30,100 nucleotides of DNA, taken from assembly GCA_009733575.1 (NCBI GenBank), contig ML769956.1, positions 1 through 30,100 of the forward strand, in the 5' to 3' direction. The notes under the pieces are model-generated. The model had not been told where the DNA came from. It ran no database searches and saw only the letters and a list, made by a program, of their open reading frames with translations. Shown here one piece after another: positions 9,999 to 20,408 of the stretch (positions are counted from its first letter, which is position 1; each line of letters opens with the position of its first letter). The DNA is from Gymnopus androsaceus JB14. Lineage: Eukaryota > Basidiomycota > Agaricomycetes > Agaricales > Omphalotaceae. Both the position numbers and the translations under genes were made by a program.

Positions 9999-11239
9999 CT
10001 TGCTATGTATGTAAGTGACTGGACATACCATATTGCCAGCCAAACACAATCACTTTTCAAGCTCAAAAATTGTTGTTTTTGCATACAAAAAAATGTAACT
10101 AAGTATCAGTATTGAGTGTGCCCACCATTAGCTTCAATTATGGCCTGTACCACCTGCAGCATGCAGTCAATAAACACATCAAATTCATCAAAGTCCAAAT
10201 TTTCCCAAACCTCCAAAATCACATTGCACAGCTCGTCATACGTTGAAGGTTGAGTCTGAAGGTCACCAATATGCTTCTTGACAACATCCCACAAAGGCTT
10301 GATAGGGTTGAGATCTGGAGGAGAGGGTGGATGGGGAAAAAGAGGGATACCATGTTCGCAGAACCATTTGACTGTGCTCTTTGCACGATGTGCAGGCACG
10401 CCATCCTGCTGAAAAATGAAATTTGGCCTGTCCTGGATCATCAGGTCATGAAACTTGAGCAAGGTACCGTCCAGAGCCTGTTCTCGATAGCATTCTGCAT
10501 TAAAACCACCACCTTTTCCGCCAGGATATTCCAAAATGACAAGTGGGCCTCTGGCACCTTTCATGATGCATCCCCAGATCATGCAGCATACAGATGACTG
10601 AGTGAGCTTTGGAATGCAACAATCATTGAGTAGCTCCTTGCCAGGCCGCCTGGTAACCCAAATCCAACCCTTGTTTTTGCCCAAAACCACATATGCTTCA
10701 TTGGACCAAACAACATTTTCCCAATCTTTCGAAGACATGTTTGAATGCTCCTTTGCCCATGCAAGTCACTTTTCTTTAGTGGTGGTGCTCAAGTATGGGA
10801 CCTTTTTGGCAACTCGACAATGATAACCTTGCTCTGTGAGAACATTTCTGACCAAATTCCAACTGATCTGAGGTTCATGCTCGGAACCAATTTCCTGCAG
10901 TGGTTTTCAATGATTTTGGACTGCAGTTGCCACAGTATTCTCCTTATCCTCATCAGTGAGCTTTGAGGGACATCCAGAGCAAGCAAGACTTGAAGTTGAA
11001 CCAGTTTCCTGGTACTTTTTCCAAATATCGAAGCCAGTTGATTGGGGAATATCATGCAGTTGAGCTGCTTTTGCGATGTTTCCTATGGCTTCCACTGAGC
11101 CAACAAACCAATTTTTGGTTGGAGAGTCAAGCTGACAATGAGATGTCTCATGCTTGATAGCTCGGGGCATGTAATGGTTGAGAGTAGCATGTATATTAAT
11201 ACAAATATGCTATGTCTGGTCACCTATGTACATAGCGAG
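9999..11239 (-). mobile_element. Tc1/mariner element, 1,241 bp, inactive
   Basis: The ends are inverted repeats: reading inward, CTTGCTATGTATGTAAGTGA from the left (9999) and CTCGCTATGTACATAGGTGA from the right (11239). Each is flanked directly by TA (9997-9998 and 11240-11241), the target duplicated by this superfamily. Over the first 30 positions counted from the flanking A the arms differ at six places, all transitions. A single transposase gene fills most of the interior on the minus strand. Length (about 1.2-1.3 kb) and layout fit the superfamily. Confidence 0.9.
10106..11170 (-). pseudogene. Tc1-like DD34E transposase, two in-frame stops
   Basis: One frame of 355 codons from the ATG at 11170 to the TAA-side stop at 10106 covers a full transposase, interrupted only by TGA at 10907-10909 and 10766-10768. 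The N-terminal part has helix-turn-helix DNA-binding features (STGFDIWKKYQETGST, then a Lys/Arg/Pro-rich hinge and KLTDEDK). The catalytic core shows WSNEAYV, FQQDGVPAHRA and PPSPPDLNPIKPLWD. The middle Asp is present and lies 34 residues before the third position, the DD34E spacing of the Tc1 family. The first Asp reads Asn and the final Glu reads Lys, so the enzyme would be dead even without the stops. Both stops and both replacements can be explained by CG to TG/CA changes. No frameshift is present. Confidence 0.93.
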
Positions 11240-11241
11240 TA

Positions 11242-11742
11242 GAACCTCATGTGCTTTTTACTGTTACTGTTGTATTGCCTGTTGCATAATCATCTGGACA
11301 TTACAAAATATTTTTCTTTTGTTTGTTTGTCCTAAGCACAGTCCCAGAATGGTCACTCCCACCTGCCAACGTGTTGACTTTTTGACCCGACATCTCGCTG
11401 ATGAAGAATCAATGCTAATCTTTCACGCAAGCCATCCAATGTTTGGATGCAAAGACCAGGATGGATGGGTAAGAGCTCGCTGTATATCCTCAAGCATACA
11501 ATCAGGAAGATCATCTTCCACCTTCCATGCAACAATTCTTTTTTGAAGGTTCAAGCTGAGGGCATGTAAGTTATATGAGCCAAAGTCAAAAGGAAAGCAT
11601 GAGCTGTCCTTAACGTACGCGACGTGACCGTGCCTGGGCCAAACAAACAAAGGAATAAAATTCGGCGATGTCCAGATGATTATGCAACATGTACAGGCAA
11701 TACTTGTCGGATATCAAAGTTGTCCGCAAATCACGGCGGCGG
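11242..11742. other. Intergenic: transition from repeat island to gene region
   Basis: No gene is supported. Open frames on either strand are at most 122 codons and lack domains. CG dinucleotides are scarce until about 11,600 and then become common, which marks the edge of the transposon island. Confidence 0.5.
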
Positions 11743-11789
11743 ACGCGTCTGAATTCCGCGCCGTCACGTGTAGCACTCATCAAACGCGT
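11743..11789 (+). promoter_or_regulatory. Two ACGCGT (MCB-type) boxes upstream of the Cdt2-like gene
   Basis: ACGCGT occurs at 11743-11748 and 11784-11789, 108 and 67 nt before the proposed start codon at 11856. A CACGTG lies between them (11765-11770). ACGCGT is the MluI cell-cycle box bound by the MBF factor in yeasts, which drives G1/S genes; fission yeast cdt2 is an MBF target. The same hexamer also occurs singly elsewhere in the window, at about the chance rate, so only the pairing and position are notable. Confidence 0.45.
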
Positions 11790-11855
11790 GCGCCCGTTTA
11801 CTCTGTCGGTCATTACAACCACCACCGAGGCCAACATATTAGAGGCAAGGCAAAA

Positions 11856-13618
11856 ATGCTTCCAAGTCCAAGCTCCTCACCGGCTCAGAAACTTCGAACT
11901 CTCCATAACTTTACAAATCTTCCACATAAATCTGATAATAACCGTCCTAATTCTTCTCATCCATGGCTTCAGCTTCCTACCCCACCGACACATTTGAAGC
12001 GTCCGTCGTCTGAGGCGCACGATTCACCATCCAAACGAGCGAAACTAATAGTCGATGGAGATGATGAATCTAGTGAGGCTGAAGAAGAATGGGTCGAGCA
12101 CGCTCGAACGCGATTTCGGCGAAGAACATGCAATCCTAGTCGGGCGTTTCGCAGTCCTGTTTCTTATCATGGTAAAAAAAAAAGTCTTGCTCTTGGTATG
12201 TAACTTCTGACATCTTCTAGGATCTACTCGACCTGTCCTTGACTCTTTCGTATCTTCCCTCAAATCCGACCTTTTCCGATGTGAATCTGTTGAAGATGGA
12301 TTTTTAACACCACCATACGCGTGCGCTTACTCTCACTGTGCGCATTGATTACTATTGTTCTGTGATCTAAGTCTGAACTGTTTTCTGGGTACAGCTGCAA
12401 AGCGAGGAAGTGTTCCACTCCTCGCTGTGTCCACCGAGGAGGGCTCAGTACACATCTTCAACACGCTTAAACGAGAGGAATGGGACCCGGGTGAGCGTAT
12501 TCATTATATGGCGCAAGAGCTTTTCCTTACGCTTGCCTCTGCGTTCTCTAGAACCCTCACGGAGCACTTTGCAACCCCACGCCAGCGGAATATTCGACGT
12601 CAAATGGAGCCCGTCCGACTCTCATCTAGCCACATGCTCCGGGGACAGATCAGCTCGGATCTCCTGCCCTAATACCTCCCAGCTACTGCATACCCTCAAT
12701 GGTCACTCTGCCAGCCTCAAATGTGTATCATGGCATCCCTCGAATGATTCACTGTTGAGTACAGGAGGACGCGATGGGACTGTCTGCGTTTGGGACTTGC
12801 GTGTTCCAGAGAATGCACCCGTCTTTAGCATTCCAGATGCACACGAAGCACTAGATTTGAAAGGACGCCGACCGAAGCAGATGCCTAGATCAATCACCAA
12901 TCTAGTATTCAACGAGGAAATGTCGGTGATTAGTAGTGGTTCATCAGATGGGTAGGCTCATCCTCGTTCACTATTTCTTCTCAAGCTCATGACTCCCCTA
13001 TAGCGTTTTGCGCTGTTGGGATCTTCGTTTCCTATCTGACTTGGGAATACGTAGACCTGCGAAATCCAAACGCTTCATGCCTTCCCTTTTGCTCTCCCAC
13101 CGACCCAACCACTTCTCATGGCTCGCGCCGAGCGCGAGGCATCCTCAGCCTGACAGCGGGTTTAGGTCCCAGTTCTGGCCTTCTATTTGCTCTGGGGGCA
13201 GATTCGCGCATCCATACCTATTCCGCTTCGTCCCTCACAGCTCTTCCTATCAGCTTTACCGATCCTAATATGTGTGTCAACGGCTCTTTCTATCTCTCGT
13301 CCGCGGTTTCTCCATGTGGGCGTTGGTTGGCGAGCGGAGGTGGAAAAAGCACATTTTTATTCGAACGTGGCTGCAGCCGCCAAACCATACGCTCGCGCCA
13401 GTCCAGGCGTAGAGTTGAAGGCTCAGTTGGGGGAAGTGTACGCGGTAGATTGGGCTGAAGGAATGATAGCCAGTTGCGCTGATGATAGGACAGTTCGGGT
13501 TTGGAGACCTGATGTGGAGGTTTATCGGAATTGTTTGGAAACTCCTGACGAGTCTAAGTGGAGATGGAGTTGGGCTACAACTTCAAGTAACATAGACGGA
13601 AACGAGACATTATTGTAA
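11856..13618 (+). CDS. cdt2: Cdt2/DTL-like WD40 substrate receptor of the CRL4 ubiquitin ligase (two frame breaks)
   Basis: Proposed exons: 11856-12171, 12221-12337, 12395-12490, 12552-12951, 13004-13618, with consistent phases up to exon 5. After a Ser/Pro-rich N-terminus the protein has PPYACAYSHS then WD40 repeats, including VSTEEGSVHIFN, GIFDVKWSPSDSHLATCSGD, LLSTGGRDGTVCVWDLR, VLRCWDLR and ASCADDRTVRVWR. The two WDLR sequences match the WDxR box that docks to DDB1. In the family, CRL4-Cdt2 marks Cdt1 and CDK inhibitors for destruction on PCNA. Exon 5 changes frame twice by +1: between about 13045 and 13090, and near 13341-13350 at GGTGGAAAAAG; neither place offers an intron. A GTAAGT at 13615 suggests a further small intron, which would move the stop to 13688. 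Identity rests on motif order, not on alignment. Confidence 0.8.
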
Positions 13619-13884
13619 GTACTTACTATTAGGTTGCATCTATCGCATTATCAGCACTTCGGGAGCTGCGCCTATACATTCACACTGAATTTGTATATTT
13701 ATTAACGCAAAAGGCAATGAAGTTACTTTTATCTGGAGGGAAAGAGCGACTTTTGGGTCCTCAAACTTCAAAGGCGAGCCAAGAGGCGGAGCGGAAGCCT
13801 CGGAGTTTTCGCCACGTGCACAATTATTGATTTATTGGATCTGAGTAAGCTCCGCCTTCACCTCAACCTCGAACTACTTCAATC

Positions 13885-14770
13885 ATGGGTCTCTCAATAT
13901 CATCACTTTTCTCGTCCTTAAGCTCCCTCGTGCGATGGAGCAAAGACCAGGACGTCCGTATATTAATGCTGGGCTTGGACTCTGCTGGAAAAGTACGTTA
14001 CTTTTAATTCCGTGTCGTATGATTGGTTGGTACTTATTCCTGCTGTCGACAGACAACAATATTATATAGATTACAGGTACTTAACCTTTGCTGTTCAAAG
14101 GAGTGGTAGGTTCTAATGGAAAAATATAGATTGGGGAGGTTGTTTCAACGATACCAAGTACGCTTGTCCGAGTACTTTTGTTCCGAATCCACTCACTCAA
14201 CTTGTTATTCAGCGATTGGTTTCAATGTGGAAACAGTCCAGGTCGATATTTAGTTTGAACCTCTTGCTTTCTCTTTGCTAACCTCTTGACAGTATAAAAA
14301 CATCAAGTTCCAAGTATGGGATTTAGGAGGCCAGTCAAGCATCCGGTGTGGCTAACTCTAGCTCGCAATCACTCTGAACCTAACGCTTTATACAACAGAC
14401 CATACTGGCGGTGTTACTTCCCAAATACCTCTGCGATTATATATGTCATTGACTCCTCCGACCAACCGCGATTACCAACCTCACGATCCGAGCTTTTGAC
14501 GATGCTATCGGAAGAGGAGCTGAAGGGTGTTCCCCTACTGGTATTTTGCAATAAGCAAGACGTTGAGGGTGCCCTCAAACCAGAATTAATCAGCGAAGAA
14601 CTCGGTTTGGCTGGCGGGGAAAAGTCAAGACCGTGGAGTGTCCGGGGAAGTTGTGCAACGAAAGGAGAGGGTCTCGAGGAAGGATTAGATTGGTACGTTC
14701 ACTGAGTCTATGCAATGAAATATTCTCATCTCTTTTTTTCAGGCTAGTCAATGCGATACAAAAAACATGA
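13885..14770 (+). CDS. ARL1: ARL1, Arf-like small GTPase
   Basis: Seven exons (13885-13992, 14053-14076, 14130-14157, 14213-14241, 14293-14345, 14399-14692, 14743-14770) join without a frame error into 187 residues, close to the usual 181. It starts MGLSIS, with the Gly-2 needed for N-myristoylation. The P-loop is GLDSAGKTT, switch I contains PTIGFNVETVQ, switch II is WDLGGQ, and the base-binding motif is NKQD. The stretch RPYWRCYF and the C-terminal EGLDWLVNAI are typical of Arl1 rather than Arf1. Arl1 acts at the trans-Golgi, where it recruits GRIP-domain golgins for vesicle tethering. Exon 2 is only 24 nt. The gene follows the Cdt2-like gene on the same strand after about 265 nt and converges on the WKF gene. 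Confidence 0.93.
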
Positions 14771-14910
14771 CACCATGACAATGTACCCTTTTGCATCCCT
14801 TGCTTTTCCTTTACCATCAGTATACGGACATCACTACTACACACGCACACTAATAGTCAAGTTGTTATCGATCTACAATTCACCTGATGCTAGCTTGACA
14901 CCGACAGCAT

Positions 14911-15989
14911 TCACACCTGTACTTCTCCTTTCAGCACAGATAGTAACGCCTGTGCCCGTAAAGCTTTTATGGAATTCGCTGGTTGAACTTTTTCTGGCTG
15001 CTGAGTGGCCTCTCCAGCGGTCTGCTCAACGGCTTCTTGCTCGCTTGTGGCTGGGGCAGGTGGTACCGGTGGTACAGCAGCTTCAGCGATGATAGACTCG
15101 CAACTCTCGGTCAGGTTCTATTGGAGCTGATCAGCGATTAGGTGGCATACATATGTTGGAAAATACACTCACCTCCCTTGTTTTACCCTGGACATTGGAG
15201 AGGTACTTGAGAACGAGGGGCATTTGTGAATCGGGAACCTAATTTCTGCTAAACATGTGTCGAGCAGTGCAGATTGAGAGAACAAACTCACCTTTTCGAT
15301 AGACCATACGTTTCTGACTATCCAATTCTGACGCGCCTTGTGAAATTTCCATTTCGAAGGTTTTTCGAAATTGTGTGAAGGCGTATACGAGAGCTGTTTT
15401 GAATGAATGATACGATACGATACGTAGCTGATTAGAACGATGGTGCAGATATATTGGAAGTTTTAATTTCACCTTTGCGTGCTTGGTCCGATAATAAAGT
15501 TTCCTGCTCGGGATCGGGAAACCCAGTCTTGTTTTTGGATTTCTTTTTCTTGGGCTCCGACTCTGCCTCGACGGTTCGGCTGCCTGATTTGAGTCCTGGT
15601 CCGCTTCCAATGCTTCCCTCTTCCGCTTCTTCTTTCGTTCTTTCTGATTCACATCCTCAGCTGGTGTATCCGCCTCCTCCGTTTCTTTCTCTTTCCTTTG
15701 CTTCTTTTCCTTCTTCTTCTCTAGTGCAGTGACTGACTCTACCTCCGCCTCCATCTGGGTTTGAGTATCCGAGCTACGCTCCTTGAGAGGCTCAAGGTCT
15801 TTGAGTTTGGACTTTTTAGATTTCCTATCCTTCTTTTTCTTCTTTTCCGCTTCCGCCTCCGTCGAGTCTACTCATGTCTACCTCGTCCACTACTGACACG
15901 GGTTCTATCTCTCTTTTGGCCTTTCCCAACCTTTCCTTGCGTTCCTTCTTCTCCTTCTTATGTGAACTGGTAGATGCATTGGAGTCCAT
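14911..15989 (-). CDS. WKF-domain protein (C7orf50-like), three frame breaks
   Basis: Minus-strand exons: 15989-15473, 15393-15292, 15238-15173, 15117-14911. The first exon is highly Lys/Glu-rich, as in nucleolar proteins. The conserved block is ALVYAFTQFRK, then PSKWKFHKARQNWIVRNVWS (the WKF signature), then VPDSQMPLVLKYLSNVQGKT. The end is KALRAQALLSVLKGEVQV, like the human C7orf50 tail. The function in the family is unclear; a ribosome-biogenesis link is inferred from composition. Frame breaks: about +1 near 15,850, -1 (or +2) near 15,550, and +1 at an A5 run (about 15,362-15,367, plus T5) just before the WKF signature. Each exon length deviates from its expected value by exactly these amounts. 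A shorter alternative start is the ATG at 15754. Confidence 0.8.
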
Positions 15990-16564
15990 ATGGGTTGTGT
16001 TCGATGAGTAAAAAAGGAAATAAGCGCCCGATCTCTAAATCGTTTAACGCCGAAAATACTCCTGCAGTCTGGACACCCAGCAATTGCAAGAGGTGGTCCA
16101 AGCTCAAGCAAGGCATAAAACAATCTTCTGTATATTTCTTTATCTTTCCTCCCGCGAAGAAGAATCCAATAATTTTTCATTGCTTCATGAAGGATTATGA
16201 TTTCCCTGTAGAAGGACCGTAGTGACCGTACCAATTCCAACCGTAAAATCTTCCGAAGCATCTACTGCTGCAAATTCTAGTGAGCTCCATTTCGAGAAAT
16301 GAGAGGCTATCTAGATAAGAGCCGTTTAGGGGGCAAAACAACTATCTCATCAGAGAGCTACATACTCGAATTTACTACTATTAGACATGGCCAGCTATTT
16401 CTATTTCAACCTCTACAGTTCCTCTACGTTCTCCAGCGCTGGTACACTCTTCCAAATATAGGCATTCCAGCGGTTACATATTTCCCGATCCAGTTGAAAG
16501 TTCCTTCCCCAGCTTGAATCGCTTGGAAGGACAATCATGGACATGTAATTCAATTGCAACAGAA
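15990..16564. other. Intergenic between the WKF and SNAPC4-like genes
   Basis: This 575-nt stretch is upstream of the WKF gene and downstream of the SNAPC4-like gene. Open frames here overlap in antisense and have no recognisable product. It probably contains the WKF promoter and the SNAPC4-like 3' end; no TATA box or clear poly(A) signal was identified. Confidence 0.5.
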
Positions 16565-19500
16565 TTAATCCTTCTCAGCCAACCTCGATGACCTCCGCAC
16601 CGCGCTCGCTGGAGTCGAAGGTGAACTATCGCCCGTAGAGGAGTCCCGATGGTAGTGATGTTCCCATCAGCAGTAGTACTCTTCCTCGTCCTGCCTTTCT
16701 TCCGTGCCGGACCGAGACTCGGGCTCGAGATCCCTGTACTGGCACTTTCAGCCTGACCATTGTTTTCCCTAGGACTGCGTCCAACACTACTCCGAGCCCG
16801 AAGCTTCGAAGGACTAAGCGAGGCTGGATCGTTCGACTCCACCCGCGCACGTTTACGGGTTGATACCGACCGCGTATTGCTTGCCATAGTTGCCGTGGGG
16901 ATATCTGCAGTCACGGTTCTAGAAGAAGCACCAGTAGCACCAATAGAAGCAGCGGCAGCGCTGCTTGTACTTGCACTCAAATCGCTCAAATCTGATATTT
17001 CCTCCAGATCCTTGCTAATAGCTGCGGATAGTGCTTGAGAATGGCGTGAAGAAGGTCGAAGAGGTATTGTTGATGCAGAAGTTCGAGGTTCAGGTTCAGT
17101 TCGTGATGGGTCGTTAGCGGAAACGCCATCTTCGTTGATTTCTGCGTTCCCTCCTGCGTCCAGAGCTCCTGCAGGAGACACAGAAGGTCCTGCATCTTTC
17201 AATTGCAAAGAATCCAAATCCATTACAATGGCCGCTGATACTGCGTGTATGCGACGAGAAGGGCGTTTTCTCTTCGTAGTAGAGTTTGACTAAATCAATT
17301 CAAACTGAATTGCAGTAGTCGATGAAAGAGAATATACACTCACGATAGATGCAGAAGACGGAGTAGCGTCATTGCTAACACTAGCTGCTGAATTACTCGT
17401 TGGTTCCAGTGCTTCACTTGTTCCCGGCTTCGGTTTAGATTTGATTTTCGGTTTGGGTCTCGATTTAGCTGGAGCTGGTGTTGGTGCTGTCGCGGGTGCC
17501 GGCTCCGTTACTGAAGTAGAATCAGAAGCTAAAGGTTGGGAAGCTGAAGTAGACACGGGAGTAGGCATTGGAGAAGATATGGATCCAGAGGCCATGCTAG
17601 GATTAGCATTGTTGTTGGCGTCAGGGTGGCTCGACTTTGTTTTCTTTCTTGAGCTTGACATATCTTGCTCGACACTAAAGCCACTAGAAGTCAGCATGAT
17701 TCAGCCACGACGAAGAGGAAGACGCGCTGGGAGAAGGTGACTCGAAAACTGAAAGTGAAAACGAGAAAGACCCAATAGATACCTGGTTATTACCATGTGT
17801 TCCACCCATTGCCTGGCTTATTTTCTGCCACTGATTCCCCGTTTCTCTAACCAACCTAATCAACTCTGCGTCTTGCTCCGCTGTCCATTTACTTGGTTTA
17901 GTAATAGTTTCAGCCAACGCGTTATCCGGAACCTTGTTTTCGTGCTTGAGCCTAATGAATCTTCCACGACACTGAAAAACGTTAGCACATCCCACAGAAA
18001 ATTAGAAGTAGAGAAGCGGGAATATACCTGATTATTGTTATAAACCCCGCCCATTGCCTCGCTAATCTTCTGCCATTTGTTCCCGATTTCTCCAACCAGC
18101 CGTATCAGCTCTGTATCCTGTGCCTCTGTCCAATCGGTCTTCCGAGACGTTCCTGCCTTTTCCGTCTTTTCCGCCATTTCCCCTTCCGAATCCCGCTCTT
18201 CGTCTTCCCCTTTCGCTTTCGCTTTGCCCTTACCCTTGCCCTTACGCCCTTCCGTGTACCTCTCCCTACACATCTCGTTTGTCCGTCCAGGCATATGCCT
18301 TGCTACATCGGGCCAGTCGGTCGTGCCCAGCACACTAACAAGTTTATTCATCCTTGCATCTTCATCGGAAGTCCAGGGGGACCTGTTCAAGGAGGGGTCA
18401 AAGGTACGAATATATCGCATTTGACATTGGTTGGTAGTAACGTTGGGGGAGACATGGAGTGCGACTATAAGAAGAGATTTAGAATGACAATCTGAGCGGG
18501 AATTTTTCACAGACCTAGAGCCCAATTTTCCAATCCATACACCTCTACGCCTTCAAGAAGCTTCTTATCAGCTTCTGCAGTCCATGTATGTCGCGCACGG
18601 TTGAAGCCTTTACGCATACAATCCATTGGAGTACGATTTGTCTAGGAGTAAATCAACATTCGTTTCAGTCAAACCACAAGACGTATCAACACATACAGCA
18701 AGTTCTTGCGCAATCTCAACCCAATTCAGCTTAACGCCCTCATCTCTTTGCTTTGCGGCAACGATTCTTCCAATCTTTTGACTTCCTCTGCAGTCCACTC
18801 GTCATGGTTTATCCCCGGGCGGTGGTGTCCGAGCCATCTGGTCTTGCATTCGCGATCAGTGCGGGTGAAGGCAGATACGTCTGTGACCTAGACAAGAGTC
18901 CTTGATGGTTATAGCGCGTAAATGAAATTAAACAAAGAAATACAGAATATACCTTTTCAGCAATCGTCCTTCCAGTTCAGCTTTCCAACATCCGCAGTGA
19001 GATCTATAGGTTCGTTTATTCCGCTGCAAAATGTCAGTACAACAAAAATGCAAATCCATTCAGACTCACTGTCCCATAGAGTCCAAAGCCTTGAGGCGTC
19101 GGAATTCAGAAGTAACAGCCTCTGTAAGGACTTCTAGTTCCTTTGGTTTCACTAAAAGCACAGACGCGTCAATCATGGTTATAGGTGAAATAGTCGCGTA
19201 CTTGGATGGGTAACAGTAAAGTTGATATATCTGGATCGTTTGATACCTTCGTTGTAGAATGGGGAAGCCTATGGAAATCAGAATACGAAGTGACTAGTAC
19301 GAAAAGGAGAACATACAGGAATCAAAAATTCAGTTTCGGGTATAGGCCCAGCAGGGCGTATTGCACCCTGAATCTCTACATCGCCCACTTCGTCGTCGGA
19401 ATCGCCAATATCTGCTGCTGCCTACAGAAAGTGAATAAAATAGGGCTGAGCTCATCAGAAAACTGACCAAAAGTCTATCGATTTCCTGGAGTTCAGCAGC

Positions 19501-19593
19501 CAGGCGTTGGTTATACTTTTCCAGAGCATATTGATGGTTAGTATTAGAATGAATGGCGTTGAATATTTGTTGTTTGGCGGAAGCGTTTGCCAT
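16565..19593 (-). CDS. SNAPC4-like multi-Myb DNA-binding protein (four frame breaks)
   Basis: Eleven minus-strand exons: 19593-19468, 19421-19317, 19268-19247, 19151-19070, 19023-18953, 18887-18697, 18641-18515, 18464-18028, 17971-17783, 17674-17344, 17289-16565. After an acidic N-terminus comes LTADVGKLNWKTIAEKV-type sequence and successive Myb repeats: WTAEEVKRLE, WTAEADKKLLEGVEVYG, WTSDEDARMNKLVSVLG, WTEAQDTELIRLVGEIG, WTAEQDAELIRLVRETG. A half repeat plus several full repeats is the layout of SNAPC4/SNAP190, which binds the proximal element of snRNA promoters. The last two repeats are near copies, each split by an intron after NNQ. The C-terminal third is Ser/Ala-rich and ends RRSSRLAEKD in the preferred frame. 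Breaks: +1 in exon 5 (GG near 18972), -1 in exon 6 (near 18764), +1 in exon 10 (near 17640), -1 in exon 11 (GGG near 16664). A generic Myb protein is the alternative. Confidence 0.75.
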
Positions 19594-19665
19594 ACTACTT
19601 GGTTAAAGCCAAGTTCGGCAATATTTCGGGTTGGGCGCTAAATATCTCTTCTTTAACCACGTAGG
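19594..19665. promoter_or_regulatory. 72-nt bidirectional promoter region
   Basis: The start codons of the SNAPC4-like gene (minus, 19593) and the SND2-like gene (plus, 19666) are only 72 nt apart. Both promoters or 5' leaders must lie here or overlap the opposite gene. No TATA box is visible. Both genes begin with the same seven codons' worth of amino acids (see findings). Confidence 0.6.
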
Positions 19666-20408
19666 ATGGCAAACGCCTCTGCGAAACGTATCGGCAAGTC
19701 CGAATAATCTATCTCTAGTATTCCCAAATTAACAATGCCTATTAGCTAGCCAAAACGAAGCCACAGTAAAGAATCTTCGTCTAGGTCTAATTCTACCAAC
19801 AGTCTTCTCTCTCCTCTTACGTCTTCTCTTCCGACGGGATTCTTTGCCGCCGTCCAAATCATCGTTGGCCCTTTACCTCGGGACCTTCTTCCCAGCTTTC
19901 TTTCTTTCTAACTACCTCGTCAAAATTGGTACAACCAGACGCGACCCGACGACTGGAACGCTCATTTCATATGGAGAGGATCTAAATCAGCCAGGCTTAA
20001 CGGAGTGGGCATTTGATATTCTGTATATCACTTGTAAGTTGGACTGTCAAATCTCTTTTTTTATTTAGCTAAGCCGTCCTCGGTGCAGGGGCATGTCAAG
20101 TCGGGAGCGGCGCCTTCGGTGACTGGGTATGGTGGTTATACACTGTGGTACGTGTTCATTCAGCACCCAGTCGAGTTCCGTAACCGCTCACTTATGTTAT
20201 CTCCACATAGATCCCCCTCTACGCAGTGTTCAAACTTTGGACTTCTGTTATATCACCCTTCGTTCTCGGACGTGGTCCTTCCTCTACTCAGACGGACCCT
20301 GATTCCAAATCAACGTCAGACGAAGGCGCAACAAGCAAGCGACAAGAGAAACTTCGGAAAAGGAGTGAAAGGGGAGACCCAAGAGTTCGTGCTCAGGCCA
20401 GGAAATGA
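19666..20408 (+). CDS. SND2: SND2/TMEM208-family ER membrane protein
   Basis: Four exons (19666-19697, 19750-20033, 20089-20147, 20211-20408) join in frame into 190 residues; human TMEM208 has 173. The start MANASAKRI is followed by NQNEATVKNLRLGLIL and hydrophobic segments (PTVFSLLLRLLF; LALYLGTFFPAFFLSNYLV; WVWWLYTVIPLYAVFKLW), with the conserved YGEDLNQPGLTEWAFDILY between them. The tail is Lys/Arg-rich and cytosolic (KRQEKLRKRSERGDPRVR). In yeast, Snd2 works in the SRP-independent pathway that targets membrane proteins to the ER. Intron 1 has an unusual donor (GTCCGA); it was chosen because it alone restores the frame. Confidence 0.88.

Noticed and set aside
16831..16840. tRNA B-box-like GTTCGACTCC
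   Set aside because: No A box or cloverleaf around it; it lies in the SNAPC4-like coding exon.
19698..19749. GC-AG intron (GCAAGT donor) in the SND2-like gene
   Set aside because: A GC donor at 19694 would leave the wrong phase; the GT donor at 19698 restores the frame.
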